64,000 nucleotides of DNA from Haloarchaeobius sp. HME9146 (GTDB lineage: Archaea > Halobacteriota > Halobacteria > Halobacteriales > Natrialbaceae), in NCBI RefSeq assembly GCF_025399835.1, contig NZ_JAODVR010000001.1, forward strand, positions 2,790,001 through 2,854,000, in the 5' to 3' direction. Under the pieces are notes generated by a model that was not told the DNA's origin, searched no databases, and was given only the letters and a program-made list of their open reading frames with translations. The position numbers were made by a program, and so were the translations under genes. Below, in pieces: positions 53,961-62,906 of the stretch (within the stretch, counting starts at the first letter, position 1; each line of letters starts with the position of its first letter).

Positions 53961-54890
53961 ATGAACGTCAGGAGCGTCGCTATCGACGAATCGGTCTCGA
54001 CCGTCTTCCCGCCCGAACGACTCCAGCACGCGCTCGAAGACGTCGTCGACGCCGCGACCGTCGACGCCACCACCGACTCGCTCGACTCGTACGACGCCGT
54101 CGTCACGCTCGCGTACCACGAGGAGTACCTGGACGCGGTCGACTGGATCCACTCCATCCAGACCGGTATCGACCGGTTCCCACTCGATGACCTCCGTGAA
54201 CACGACGTGACGCTCACGAGCAGCACCGGCATCCACGGGCCGGCCATCGGGGAGACCGTCGCCGGCTACATGCTCTCGTTCTCGCGCCGGCTGTTGCCGG
54301 CCGTGAAGGCACAGACCCGGCGAGAGTGGTCACCGCCGGAGTGGGACGAGGCGTTCACCCTGACCGGCGAGCAGGTGTGCATCGTCGGGCTCGGCGCGCT
54401 CGGCAAGGGAATCGTCGACCGGGCGAACGGCCTCGGAATGGAGGTCGTCGGCGTCCGGCGGTCCGGTGAGCCTGTCGACGGTGTCGAGGAGGTGTACACC
54501 CCGGACGAGCTCCACACCGCGATTCGGGACGCCCGGTTCCTCGTGCTCGCCGTCCCACTCGTCGAGGAGACGCGCCGGATGGTCGGAGCAGAAGAATTCG
54601 ACCTCCTGGACGACGACGCCATCCTCGTCAACGTCGCTCGCGGCCCCGTGGTCGACGAGTCAGCGCTCATCGCGGCACTCGAATCGGGATCCATCGCCGG
54701 GGCCGCGCTCGACGTCTTCGAGACGGAACCGTTACCCGAGGACTCCCCGCTGTGGGAGTTCGAGAACGTGCTCGTCACCCCGCACTGTGCTGGCTTCACC
54801 GAGGACTACTACCGGAACGTCGCGGGTATCGTCCGGGAGAACGTCGAGAACATCGAGCGCGGGGCGGACCTCCGCAACCACATCGTATAG
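53961..54890 (+). CDS. NAD(P)-dependent D-2-hydroxyacid dehydrogenase
   Basis: 309 residues. The cofactor-binding GLGALGKGIVDRANGLGMEVVGVRRSG is the Rossmann GxGxxG of this family. Catalytic residues lie in LLDDDAILVNVARGPVVDES (Arg), DVFETEPLPEDSPLW (Glu) and VLVTPHCAG (His). It reduces 2-oxoacids or oxidises D-2-hydroxyacids (glyoxylate, hydroxypyruvate, phosphoglycerate-like or lactate-like). The size (about 310 residues, no ACT domain) argues against a classical SerA. It is on the same strand as the oxidase before it; a T-rich stretch about 20 bases before the ATG may be the promoter. Confidence 0.9.
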   Translation: MNVRSVAIDESVSTVFPPERLQHALEDVVDAATVDATTDSLDSYDAVVTLAYHEEYLDAVDWIHSIQTGIDRFPLDDLREHDVTLTSSTGIHGPAIGETVAGYMLSFSRRLLPAVKAQTRREWSPPEWDEAFTLTGEQVCIVGLGALGKGIVDRANGLGMEVVGVRRSGEPVDGVEEVYTPDELHTAIRDARFLVLAVPLVEETRRMVGAEEFDLLDDDAILVNVARGPVVDESALIAALESGSIAGAALDVFETEPLPEDSPLWEFENVLVTPHCAGFTEDYYRNVAGIVRENVENIERGADLRNHIV

Positions 54891-54920
54891 GGGCGGGTGA
54901 CCGTCCCTCGCGGGTCGGCA

Positions 54921-55370
54921 CTATCGCTCGAACTCGCTGTCGCGTGCTGTCTCGCGCTCCGCCGTCGAATCGACCCGTGCCCGTACGTCGTCGAGCGACT
55001 CGTTCTCGAGCAGTTTCTCGGTCCGGGCCTCGAACTCCTCGTCGGAGAGTTCGCCCGCGGCGTAGCGACGTTTGAGTTCCTCGAGGGCGTCGTTCGACCG
55101 CGAGTCGGATGCCGACTGCGAGACCCGGTTGCGGTCGCGACCGCCGCCGAACAGCTGGCGGAGTTCGTCTTTCAGAATCGCGCTCAGCGGGAGGACGACG
55201 ATCCAACCGAGCGCTGCGAATAGACCCGCGTAGGAGCCGAACCCCATCATTCCGAGGACGATGACCGCCGCGAGCGTGCCGAAGACGATGAGCGCGGGGA
55301 GCTTGTCGAAGAGGTCCGCATCGTCGTGGGTCGGGTCGAAGTCGACCTCGTCGGGCCGGTCATCACTCAT
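54921..55370 (-). CDS. SHOCT-domain membrane protein
   Basis: 149 residues. Two hydrophobic segments (about 25-42, ALIVFGTLAAVIVLGMM, and 45-65, SYAGLFAALGWIVVLPLSA) precede a linker and a SHOCT domain: DALEELKRRYAAGELSDEEFEARTEKLL. SHOCT is a short C-terminal helical pair common in membrane proteins of unknown role. The tail is charged and ends ARDSEFER. It converges with the dehydrogenase (30 bases between stops). It starts 71 bases after the stop of the upstream minus-strand ThDP enzyme. Confidence 0.88.
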   Translation of the reverse strand: MSDDRPDEVDFDPTHDDADLFDKLPALIVFGTLAAVIVLGMMGFGSYAGLFAALGWIVVLPLSAILKDELRQLFGGGRDRNRVSQSASDSRSNDALEELKRRYAAGELSDEEFEARTEKLLENESLDDVRARVDSTAERETARDSEFER

Positions 55371-55441
55371 GGTCGTACCAGCCGCATGAGAGGAAATATC
55401 GTTTTCGACTCGGTCGTCGTCTTCGAGTTCGTGTCTGGGCC

Positions 55442-57136
55442 TCAGTCCTCGATGAGCACGTCCACGACCGACGGGCCGGACTCCGCGGCTGCTTCGGCAA
55501 GGGTGTCGTCCAGCTCGGAGACCGATTCCACGAGGTACCCCGACGCGCCGTGGCTCTCGGCGTTCTTCGGGATGTCGACCGGCGGGTCGAAGTCCATGCC
55601 GACGAACTCGTAGTCCGACTCCTCGCCGCCGAACATGCTGACGGTGTTGTCCTTCAGGATGCGGTAGTTCCGGTTGTCCGGGACCACGACCGTCAGGTCG
55701 AGGTCGTACCTGGCCGCGGTGTAGAGCGAGTTCGGGTAGTACAGGTAGGAACCGTCGCCGACGAACCCGTAGACGGTCCGGGGGTCGTCGCTGTCACGCT
55801 CGGCAAGTGCCGCGCCGACAGCCGCCGGCAGGCCGTACCCCAGGCCGCCGCCCTTGTTGCCCATAATCTGTCCCCGCTGGAAGTCCCAGCGCGTGAGCAG
55901 GGCATACCGCGAGGTCACGCCCTCGTCCATGACGAACGCGTCCGGGTCGACCGACTTCATCGCGTCCACGAGGTCGGCCTTCGAGATGGCGTCCTCGGCC
56001 GTCTCGTCCTCGCCCATCGCGTTCATCTGCTGGCTGGCGAGCTGTTTCATCGCGTCCACCTGCACGAGGCGTTCCTCGCGCGTCTCGTCGTCCACGCGGT
56101 CTCGCACCGCCGCCGCGAGTTCGGCCATGACGTGGCCCATATCCCCGGTCACCACGGTCGCGGGGTGGTTCTTCGCACCCTGCCACGGCTGGTCGGTCAG
56201 GTCGACGATTGTCGCGTCTTCGGGCACCAGCGGATTATCGTGGGCCCACAGCGTCGTATTGGTCGAACAGCCCGCGAAGACGAGCGTGTCCGTGTGAAAG
56301 AGCGTCTGGGCTAACTGCTCGTCCGGCGGAACGTGGCTCACCCACTGCTCGTGGTCGGTCGGGAAGTTCACCTCGTAGCCCAGTATCTCGCCGTGGACCC
56401 GCGCGCCCGCCGCCTCTGCGAGGTCGACCGCCGCCTCGACCGGGTCGACGCCCGACCAGGCCTGGTGCCGGCCGACGTGGTCCCCGACGACCAGTACCGG
56501 ATTGTCGGCCTCGGCCAGCGCGTCGGCGGCCTGCTCGATGGCCGCCGGGTCGCCCCGTCCGGGGTTCGGGATGGTCCCCAGCGGCTCCGGTGCCGCGTCG
56601 GTCTCCGCGGTCATCACGTCCAGCGGGAGTGCGAGGAACACCGGGCCAGTCGGCGGCGTACAGGCCACGCGGAACGCCTGCCGGAGCATCGACGGCAGGG
56701 TGTCGACCGATAACACCTCGTCGGACCACTTGGTGAACTGTTCGGTCATCTTCACGAGGTCACCTGACAAGATGGGCTCCTCGTGGCGGAAGTGGCGCTC
56801 GTGGTTCCCCGCAGTTACCACGAGCGGCGCGCCGGCCATGTACGCCCCATAGAGGTTCCCGAGCCCGTGGGCCATCCCCGGCGCGACGTGGAGGTTGACG
56901 ACACCTGCCGGGACGCCCTCGTCCTCGTCCGCGAACTGCCGCCTGACGCTGGCGTACCCGGCTGCCGCCCCGACCGCCACGTCCTCGTGGAGGCCAAGGA
57001 TGTACTCCAGTTCGGAGTCCGCGATGGCGTTCACGACGGGCAGTTCGGTCGTGCCGGGGTTGCCGAAGACGTACTCGACGCCGTACTCGTCGAGCGCGTC
57101 CACGAACAACTCGGCACCCGTTCGGGATTCTGTCAT
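55442..57136 (-). CDS. Thiamine diphosphate-dependent decarboxylase, benzoylformate-decarboxylase-like
   Basis: 564 residues with the three-domain order of the pyruvate decarboxylase family. The N-terminal domain has VEYVFGNPGTTELPVVNAI, the activating Glu in LHEDVAVGAAAGYAS, and VNLHVAPGMAHGLGNLYGA with a His at the place of the benzoylformate decarboxylase active-site His. The ThDP-binding domain has FVGDGSYLYYPNSLYTAA and VVPDNRN, the GDG...N motif. It likely decarboxylates an aromatic or aliphatic 2-oxoacid; the substrate is unknown. Acetolactate synthase is a less likely alternative. The start is MTESRTGAELFVDALD at 57134-57136. Confidence 0.9.
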   Translation of the reverse strand: MTESRTGAELFVDALDEYGVEYVFGNPGTTELPVVNAIADSELEYILGLHEDVAVGAAAGYASVRRQFADEDEGVPAGVVNLHVAPGMAHGLGNLYGAYMAGAPLVVTAGNHERHFRHEEPILSGDLVKMTEQFTKWSDEVLSVDTLPSMLRQAFRVACTPPTGPVFLALPLDVMTAETDAAPEPLGTIPNPGRGDPAAIEQAADALAEADNPVLVVGDHVGRHQAWSGVDPVEAAVDLAEAAGARVHGEILGYEVNFPTDHEQWVSHVPPDEQLAQTLFHTDTLVFAGCSTNTTLWAHDNPLVPEDATIVDLTDQPWQGAKNHPATVVTGDMGHVMAELAAAVRDRVDDETREERLVQVDAMKQLASQQMNAMGEDETAEDAISKADLVDAMKSVDPDAFVMDEGVTSRYALLTRWDFQRGQIMGNKGGGLGYGLPAAVGAALAERDSDDPRTVYGFVGDGSYLYYPNSLYTAARYDLDLTVVVPDNRNYRILKDNTVSMFGGEESDYEFVGMDFDPPVDIPKNAESHGASGYLVESVSELDDTLAEAAAESGPSVVDVLIED

Positions 57137-57460
57137 GCATCGAGTGTCGGGTGGTGGTGACAAAACGATTCGCCTGCTGCGTGTCTCAGTCCGTGGAGCC
57201 AGGATCGGTTGTGTTTCCAGTTCGTCCGCGGCAATCTGGTAAGGCTAGCAGTTCACTCGCGCCGATGGTAATGGAAACCGCCCCGCACAGCACCGCATCC
57301 ACACCCTCCCCAGCCGATTCCGGTGCTCGTTCCGCTCCGCTCCACTGCACTCCTCATCCCTCACGCGCTTCTGTCACTGGCCCTCGCTATCGCTCGGGAC
57401 CGGCGACCGCGCGCGCCAGAATGAAAGAGAGAAGAATCGTCGCAGACTGCTGTGGCCGCT
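57137..57460. other. 324-base interval holding half-copy 3 of the palindromic repeat
   Basis: No gene is supported. The half copy is at 57251-57420. The first 100 bases hold the promoter of the ThDP gene (minus strand). No clear terminator for metY was seen. Confidence 0.65.
57251..57420. repeat. Half copy of the long palindromic repeat (left arm only)
   Basis: It begins TTCACTCGCGC like the reverse complement of the right arm of copy 2, includes the exact 18-mer CACACCCTCCCCAGCCGA at 57300-57317, and continues GTGCTCGTTCCGC and CATCCCTCACGCGC. It then ends at CGCGCGCCAGA near 57420, where the other copies carry on to the central hairpin. The second arm and the hairpin are missing, so this is a truncated copy. 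Confidence 0.75.
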
Positions 57461-58747
57461 TCAGTGCGCCTGTTCGATGGCCTGGTCGAGGTCCGCGATG
57501 ATGTCGTCGACCTCCTCGATGCCGACCGAGAGCCGGACGAGGTCGGGCGTGACGCCGCTGGCCATCTGCTCCTCCTCGGTGAGCTGCTGGTGGGTGGTGC
57601 TGCCGGGATGGATGATGAGCGACTTGGCGTCGCCGACGTTGGCGAGCAGGCTCAGGAGTTCCGTGCTCTCGGTGACGGCGCGACCGGCCTCGTAGCCGCC
57701 CTCGAGACCGAAGGTTATCATGCCGCCGTAGCCGCCGTCGAGGTACTCGGATGCCGTCTCGTGGGTCTCGTGGCTTTCGAGTCCGGGGTAGGTGACCCAC
57801 TCGACCTTCTCGTGGTCCTCGAGGAACTGGGCGACCTCGAGCGCGTTCTCGGAGTGGCGCTCGACGCGCAGGGGGAGCGTCTCGAGCTTCTGAATCGTGA
57901 CCCAGGCGTCGAAGGGTGCCTGCTGGTCGCCGAGGTCACGCAGGCCGCGAGCGCGGGCGGCCATGGCGAAGGCCATGTCGCCGAAGCGCTCCTGGAAGTT
58001 GACCCCGTGATAGGCCGGGTTGTCCCCGGCGACCTCGGGGTAGTCCTCGGCGGTCCAGTCGAAGGAGCCGCCGTCGATGAGGACCCCACCGATGGAGGTG
58101 CCCGAGCCGTGGATCCACTTCGTGGTGGAGTGCCAGACGAGGTCGGCACCGTGGTCGAGCGGGTTGCAGAGGTACGGCGTCGCGAACGTGTTGTCCACGA
58201 AGAGGGGCGCGCCGTGTTCGTGGGCGATGTCGGCGATGCGCTGGATGTCCGGCGTCACGAGCGCCGGGTTCCCGATGGTCTCGAGGTGGACGTACGCCGT
58301 GTCCTCGTCGATGGCCTCGGCGTAGGCGTCGTAGTCCAGCGTCTCGACGAAGCGGGCCTCGACCCCGCGCCGCGGCGCGGTGTGGGTGAAGTAGGTGTAG
58401 GTGCCGCCGTAGAGCGAGGACGCGGTGACGATGTTGTCACCCTCGCCCGCGAGCACGAACGTCGCGAGGTCGAGCGCGGCCATCCCGGAGGAGGTCGCGA
58501 CGGCCGCCACGCCGTTCTCGAGCTTGGCGAGGCGCTGTTCGAGCACCGCATTGGTCGGGTTCATGATGCGGCTGTAGATGTTGCCCGCCTCTTCGAGCGC
58601 GAACAGGCTGGCCGCGTGCTCGGCGTCGTCGAAGACGTACGAGGTCGTCTGGTAGAGCGGCGGTGCGCGCGACCCGGTTGTCGGGTCCGGTTCCTGGCCG
58701 GCGTGGACGCTGTTCGTTGCGAAGCCGTGAGAGTCGTCGTCTGCCAT
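57461..58747 (-). CDS. metY: O-acetylhomoserine sulfhydrylase / Cys-Met metabolism PLP enzyme
   Basis: 428 residues of the PLP-dependent Cys/Met metabolism family. The start GFATNSVHAGQEPDPTTGSRAPPLYQTTSYVF and the long form with VLIDGGSFDW are typical of O-acetylhomoserine sulfhydrylase rather than cystathionine beta-lyase. The PLP lysine lies in HSTTKWIHGSG. YSRIMNPTNAVLEQRLAKLE and SSGMAALDLATF are further family motifs. It makes homocysteine from O-acetylhomoserine and sulfide; cystathionine gamma-synthase activity cannot be excluded. The start at 58745-58747 is MADDDSHGF. No MetX partner is adjacent. Confidence 0.92.
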   Translation of the reverse strand: MADDDSHGFATNSVHAGQEPDPTTGSRAPPLYQTTSYVFDDAEHAASLFALEEAGNIYSRIMNPTNAVLEQRLAKLENGVAAVATSSGMAALDLATFVLAGEGDNIVTASSLYGGTYTYFTHTAPRRGVEARFVETLDYDAYAEAIDEDTAYVHLETIGNPALVTPDIQRIADIAHEHGAPLFVDNTFATPYLCNPLDHGADLVWHSTTKWIHGSGTSIGGVLIDGGSFDWTAEDYPEVAGDNPAYHGVNFQERFGDMAFAMAARARGLRDLGDQQAPFDAWVTIQKLETLPLRVERHSENALEVAQFLEDHEKVEWVTYPGLESHETHETASEYLDGGYGGMITFGLEGGYEAGRAVTESTELLSLLANVGDAKSLIIHPGSTTHQQLTEEEQMASGVTPDLVRLSVGIEEVDDIIADLDQAIEQAH

Positions 58748-59097
58748 ACGTCCGTATCGTCTCACTCGTGCCCTTAACCTACCGACAGCCACAACACTGG
58801 CCTCGTTTCTCTGACGATGGACGGTGGCCACCACGGACGAGCTCCGGACGAGAATAGCCGCCTCTGCACCCCTTGTAGACGAATATGTGCCCCAGGACCG
58901 ACTGCACGACCACTGGCTCGTCACAGATACCGGCAAGAGTGGCTGCCAGAGTACGGCGCGAACGTTGAAATACGAACCAGGAACCACACCCGACGTGCGC
59001 TGAGAATCGCCACGGGACGTGTCGCGGGTGTGTGACACGGCCGTCCCGTGTCCTGTCGCTCCGTGTCGCCTGTTCGCCAGAAAAGGACTCTACCGCG
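58748..59097. other. 350-base interval without a recognised feature
   Basis: No conserved gene, RNA or repeat was seen. Short frames on both strands have amino-acid composition unlike haloarchaeal proteins (rich in Arg and Cys) and are not supported. The first 60 bases should hold the metY promoter. Confidence 0.5.
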
Positions 59098-60102
59098 TTA
59101 CGCGTCCGGTGCGAGCGCTTCCAGCGTCGCGTGAATCTGCTCCTGGGTCGCCGCACGCGGGAAGCCCACGCTGACGGTGTCGACACCCTCGATGTCGGCG
59201 AACTTCTGGAGTTCGTCACTGGCGCGCTCGGGCGTCCCCGCCGCCGTGAAGTCGTCCAGCATCTCGTCGGTGAATATCTCGAGCGCCTCCTCGCGGTCGC
59301 CGTTCATCCAGTTCGCCGCGATAGCGTGGGCCTCCTCCTCGTAGCCCTGTCGCGCCAGCGAGTCGCGGTAGTACGTGCCCATCGCGCCGACGTAGAACGC
59401 GGAGTGCTGGCGGGTCAGCTCCCGGGCCTCCTCGCCGTCCTCCAGCGCACAGCACGTCAGCGACAGCGTGCACTGCTGCTGGCTGCGGTCGCGGTCGCCC
59501 ATCTCGCCACCGCGCTCGAAGTCCTCGAGTCGGTCGCGCATCGTCTCCGGCGTGAAGAGGATGGCGTGCCAGCCGTCGGCGAACCGCCCTGCGAGTTCGA
59601 CCGCCTTCGGCCCCATGCCGGCCACGTCCACACTCGGGGCTGGCTCGGGCGCGTCACAGCGCAGCCGGAACCCGGAGACGTTGAAGTACTCGCCGTTGTA
59701 GTCGAGCTCCTCGCCGGCGAGCACCATCTTGATGATGTCGACGTACTCGCGGGTGCGTCGCAGCGGGTTCCCGAAGTCCTCGCCGTGCCAGCCGCCGATG
59801 ACGGCCGGCCCCGAGGGACCGATGCCGAGGCGGAACCGCCCGTCGGAGACCTCCTGGAGCGTCGCGGCCGTCTGGGCCAGCAGCGCCGGCGACCGCGAGT
59901 AGACGTTCATGATGGAGGAGCCGATGCCGATCTCCTCGGTCGCGTGGGCGATGCTCGTCATGATGGTGACCGCGTCGCGGCCCCACGTCTCGGGGAGCCA
60001 GACGAAGTCGTAGCCCAGTTCCTCGGCCTTGACGGCCTGGTCGACGAAGTCCTGGACGCTCTCCTGTGCGGCGACTGGCAGGTGGACGTGCCGTTCGGTC
60101 AT
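59098..60102 (-). CDS. F420-dependent LLM-class oxidoreductase (NP1902A-like)
   Basis: 334 residues of the luciferase-like monooxygenase fold. The start ERHVHLPVAAQESVQDFVDQAVKAEELGYDFVWLPETWGRDA, then IGIGSSIMNVYSRSPALLAQTAATLQEVSDGRFRLGIGPSGPAVIGGWHG, is the typical order for F420-using members. A haloarchaeal subgroup recalled as NP1902A is the nearest match. It transfers hydride between F420 and an unknown organic substrate. The start at 60100-60102 is MTERHVHLP. It lies 102 bases downstream of the SDR gene on the same strand. Confidence 0.88.
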   Translation of the reverse strand: MTERHVHLPVAAQESVQDFVDQAVKAEELGYDFVWLPETWGRDAVTIMTSIAHATEEIGIGSSIMNVYSRSPALLAQTAATLQEVSDGRFRLGIGPSGPAVIGGWHGEDFGNPLRRTREYVDIIKMVLAGEELDYNGEYFNVSGFRLRCDAPEPAPSVDVAGMGPKAVELAGRFADGWHAILFTPETMRDRLEDFERGGEMGDRDRSQQQCTLSLTCCALEDGEEARELTRQHSAFYVGAMGTYYRDSLARQGYEEEAHAIAANWMNGDREEALEIFTDEMLDDFTAAGTPERASDELQKFADIEGVDTVSVGFPRAATQEQIHATLEALAPDA

Positions 60103-60204
60103 GCTCTGTGAAGGGATGCCACCCCAACAACAAAAAGAGGGATGGAAGTTGTGTGTCGTTGAACTCGGTTTGCTACTGGTAGCAGTTGCTATGGCTCACG
60201 CGAT

Positions 60205-60981
60205 TCAGACGTCCGGCGTCTCCATGATGTTCGGCACGCCGGCCGCGACGATGGTCTGACCCGTCACGTAGGAGGATGCGGGCGAGGCGAGGAACTGCGC
60301 CACGTCGGCGATCTCCTCGCTGGTGCCGATGCGCCGTTTCACCTCCTCGCGGTCGATCTCGTCGGCGGTAACGCCCATCTGTGAGGCCACACCGGGCGTC
60401 GCGACGAACCCTGGCGCGATGCAGTTCACCCGGATGTCGTCGTCGGCCCACTCGAACGCGAGCGTTCGAGTCAGGTTCTCGACCGCGGCCTTCGCCGCGG
60501 CGTAGTGGCTCATGTACGGCGCACCCTGCTTCCCGGCCAGACTGGAGAGATTGAGAACGACCCCACCGTCGTCGGCGAGGTGCTCCTTCGCGGCCTGTGT
60601 GCAGTGGTACGTGCCCGTGAGGTTGATGTCGACGATGGTCGACCAGCCGTTCGGCGAGATATCGTCGAAGCCGGCCATGAACGACGCGCCAGCGTTGTTC
60701 ACCAGCACGTCGAGCCCGCCGAACTCCTCGACGGTCGCCTCGACCAGCGCCTCGACCGCCTCGCGCTCGGTCACGTCACACTCGACCGCGTGCGCATCGC
60801 CCGGCCGGTCGCTCTCCGTGATGGCCTCGGCGACCGGTTCGACGTTCTCCATGTCCCGCGAACAGACGACGACGTCGATGCCGTCGTCGGCGAATCGCTC
60901 CGCCATGACCTTCCCGATACCGCTCGATGACCCGGTGACGATGGCTACGTCACCGTCGACGTGGAACTGGTCGGTCGTCAT
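60205..60981 (-). CDS. Short-chain dehydrogenase/reductase (classical SDR, FabG-like)
   Basis: 258 residues. Cofactor motif VAIVTGSSSGIGKVMAE (TGxxxGIG), then DVLVNNAGASF (NNAG), the catalytic Ser in LNLSSLAG and YAAAK (YxxxK). After the active site, RVNCIAPGFVATPG is normal. It likely oxidises or reduces a hydroxyl/keto substrate; an acyl chain, sugar or alcohol cannot be told. The start at 60979-60981 has a clear ribosome-binding site (GGAGG, about 8 bases upstream), and a TTTTAACT TATA-like box lies near 61037-61044. The F420-dependent gene follows it. Confidence 0.9.
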   Translation of the reverse strand: MTTDQFHVDGDVAIVTGSSSGIGKVMAERFADDGIDVVVCSRDMENVEPVAEAITESDRPGDAHAVECDVTEREAVEALVEATVEEFGGLDVLVNNAGASFMAGFDDISPNGWSTIVDINLTGTYHCTQAAKEHLADDGGVVLNLSSLAGKQGAPYMSHYAAAKAAVENLTRTLAFEWADDDIRVNCIAPGFVATPGVASQMGVTADEIDREEVKRRIGTSEEIADVAQFLASPASSYVTGQTIVAAGVPNIMETPDV

Positions 60982-61184
60982 CGTCGTCCCTCCGCGTCGT
61001 GAACTTGCATACGCTCGGAGAGTGTACGGGGAGTGAGTTAAAAGTGAACGAACCCCACACGAAGGGCCGGGACCATCAAAATTCACCTAATCTTCGATTG
61101 AATCAACGATTTCGTGAGAGATGCTGACAAGTACGTATAAATTCACCCTCGTGGTACCTGTCCAGAACTGAATCGGTCGAGTCG

Positions 61185-62792
61185 ATGAGCAACAGGACAC
61201 CTGAGACGCGACGACACGGGATGACGGTCGCCAGAGACGGTGTCATCGTCGAGAAACGACTCGACGTCCAGACCATGCCGCTCCCTGCGGTGTCGTTCGA
61301 CATCGTCTCGGACCGGACGGAACCGGTCGAGGTGACACTGGTGGAACAGCTCCCGCCGGACCTGAGCGCCGACAGACTGGGGTTCCATCCCGGGTTCGGG
61401 GCCGAGAACTGGACCTGCTACGGTGGGGGTGAACTCGTCTGGCGAGGTCGCCTCGCCCCCGACGAACACGTCCAGACCGTCTTCGGTGTCTGGCTCGACA
61501 GCCCGGACCGGGCGCTCTCTTTGCTCACATCACCGACCGTCGAGGCCATCCGCGAGGTCGGCGAGGATACCGACCCCCTGGTCCTCGACGAATCCTTCGT
61601 CGCGACACCGGATTCCGGACCGACGGAGCTCAAGCGGGCCGTGGAGGCGGCGGTCCCCCAGGAGGCGCTTCGCGCCGAAAGTGGCCTGCCGCAGTGGAGC
61701 GACCTGCCCGAAGCAGGCACCGACCTCACTGCCCCCTCCCGCGAGGCGGTCGGAGAGGTGGTCGCCGCTATCTCGGGTGGAACCGACGTGTCAGCCCACG
61801 ACCGGTACTACCATCTCAGGCTCTCCGTCGAAACCGCGGGCCGCGGCGACCGCGAGGTCTCGGTGCTCGAAGACCTGACCAACGCCCTGTCGGTGCTGTA
61901 CGCCGACGCGGACGACAGGGACGACGGTGCGTGGCGCGTGCTGGACGTGGCCATCGGGACGAACTGGCAGGCCGAACGCATCGTGACTGCACTCGGTGAC
62001 GATCACCGCGTCTCCGGCCTGCTCGTGACGGAACTCACCGGGGCGGTGAACAGTGGAGACCACGACCGCGAGCCCCAGTCGACCAGCCTCTCATCGGGTG
62101 TCTCCGAGAGCGACCCGGTGACCGCGGAGATGGCGTCGACCGTCCTCTTCGGAGAGAGTGCCGCGACTGCCCCCGAGGACGCGGTCGACGAGCAGACCGG
62201 CTCTCCGGAGCCCACAGCGGCGGAAGCTGCGGGGGCGACTGCAAGCGACACGGCCAGTGAACCGCCCACTGACACACCCAGTCAACCGCCAACCGACGCG
62301 CCGAGCACGGCCAGCACGGGTGCGACCGAGGACGATGCCCAGAGCGACGACTTCGGTGCAGGTGCCGTCGACGACTTCGGCGGGTTCGAACCGGCGGAGA
62401 CGACCAGTTCGAGCGTCGAGGAGGGACCGGCAGACGAGGGAACCGACGAGTTCGGTGCCGCCGAGGCGTTCGAGAACGCCTTCGAGTTCGACGACGAGAG
62501 CAGCGGGTTCGACACGTTCGAGCAGGCGGACCCCGAGGAACGTGCCGATTCCGAGACCGACGATGCAGCCGCGGCCGCGGAGACCAGTGACGACGACGAC
62601 GCGGCCAACGACTCGGACGATTCGATGGCGGTGTTCGCCGAGCTCAAAGAAGAGACCGAGCAGGCGAGCGTCTCCGACCTCGACGAGGAACTCGAAGACG
62701 TGGTGCTCTCCCCGAGCGAGGAAGAGGAGTACAGCATCGCCGACCTCCTCGACGACTTCGACGAGGAGGAGAACACGGCGTCACCAGCCTGA
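61185..62792 (+). CDS. Large acidic haloarchaeal protein, unknown function
   Basis: 535 residues. Residues 1-110 form a beta-rich domain (GMTVARDGVIVEKRLDVQTMPLPAVSFDIVSDRTEPVEVTLVEQLPPDL). Residues 110-280 form a second folded region with an alternating pattern (WRVLDVAIGTNWQAERIVTALGDD) that resembles small nucleotide- or protein-binding folds but has no clear motif. From residue 300 the protein is low-complexity, rich in Thr, Ser, Pro, Asp and Glu, with a short helical block at the end (MAVFAELKEETEQASVSDLDEELEDVVLSPSEEEEYSIADLLDDFDEE). No transmembrane segment. It sits 114 bases before an ABC exporter on the same strand; any link is inference. Confidence 0.8.
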   Translation: MSNRTPETRRHGMTVARDGVIVEKRLDVQTMPLPAVSFDIVSDRTEPVEVTLVEQLPPDLSADRLGFHPGFGAENWTCYGGGELVWRGRLAPDEHVQTVFGVWLDSPDRALSLLTSPTVEAIREVGEDTDPLVLDESFVATPDSGPTELKRAVEAAVPQEALRAESGLPQWSDLPEAGTDLTAPSREAVGEVVAAISGGTDVSAHDRYYHLRLSVETAGRGDREVSVLEDLTNALSVLYADADDRDDGAWRVLDVAIGTNWQAERIVTALGDDHRVSGLLVTELTGAVNSGDHDREPQSTSLSSGVSESDPVTAEMASTVLFGESAATAPEDAVDEQTGSPEPTAAEAAGATASDTASEPPTDTPSQPPTDAPSTASTGATEDDAQSDDFGAGAVDDFGGFEPAETTSSSVEEGPADEGTDEFGAAEAFENAFEFDDESSGFDTFEQADPEERADSETDDAAAAAETSDDDDAANDSDDSMAVFAELKEETEQASVSDLDEELEDVVLSPSEEEEYSIADLLDDFDEEENTASPA

Positions 62793-62906
62793 GGACGCGC
62801 TCTTCTCACCCGACGGACAGGCCCCGGACCCACCGACCGGTCTCGGCAATCCTGACCACGAAGCGATGGGACGATAAGGCGATGCCACCACTCGGTTGAT
62901 AACTCG

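Noticed and set aside
58817-59035. Short plus-strand frame of 72 codons after metY
   Set aside because: Rich in Arg and Cys, unlike haloarchaeal proteins, with no promoter and no conserved pattern.
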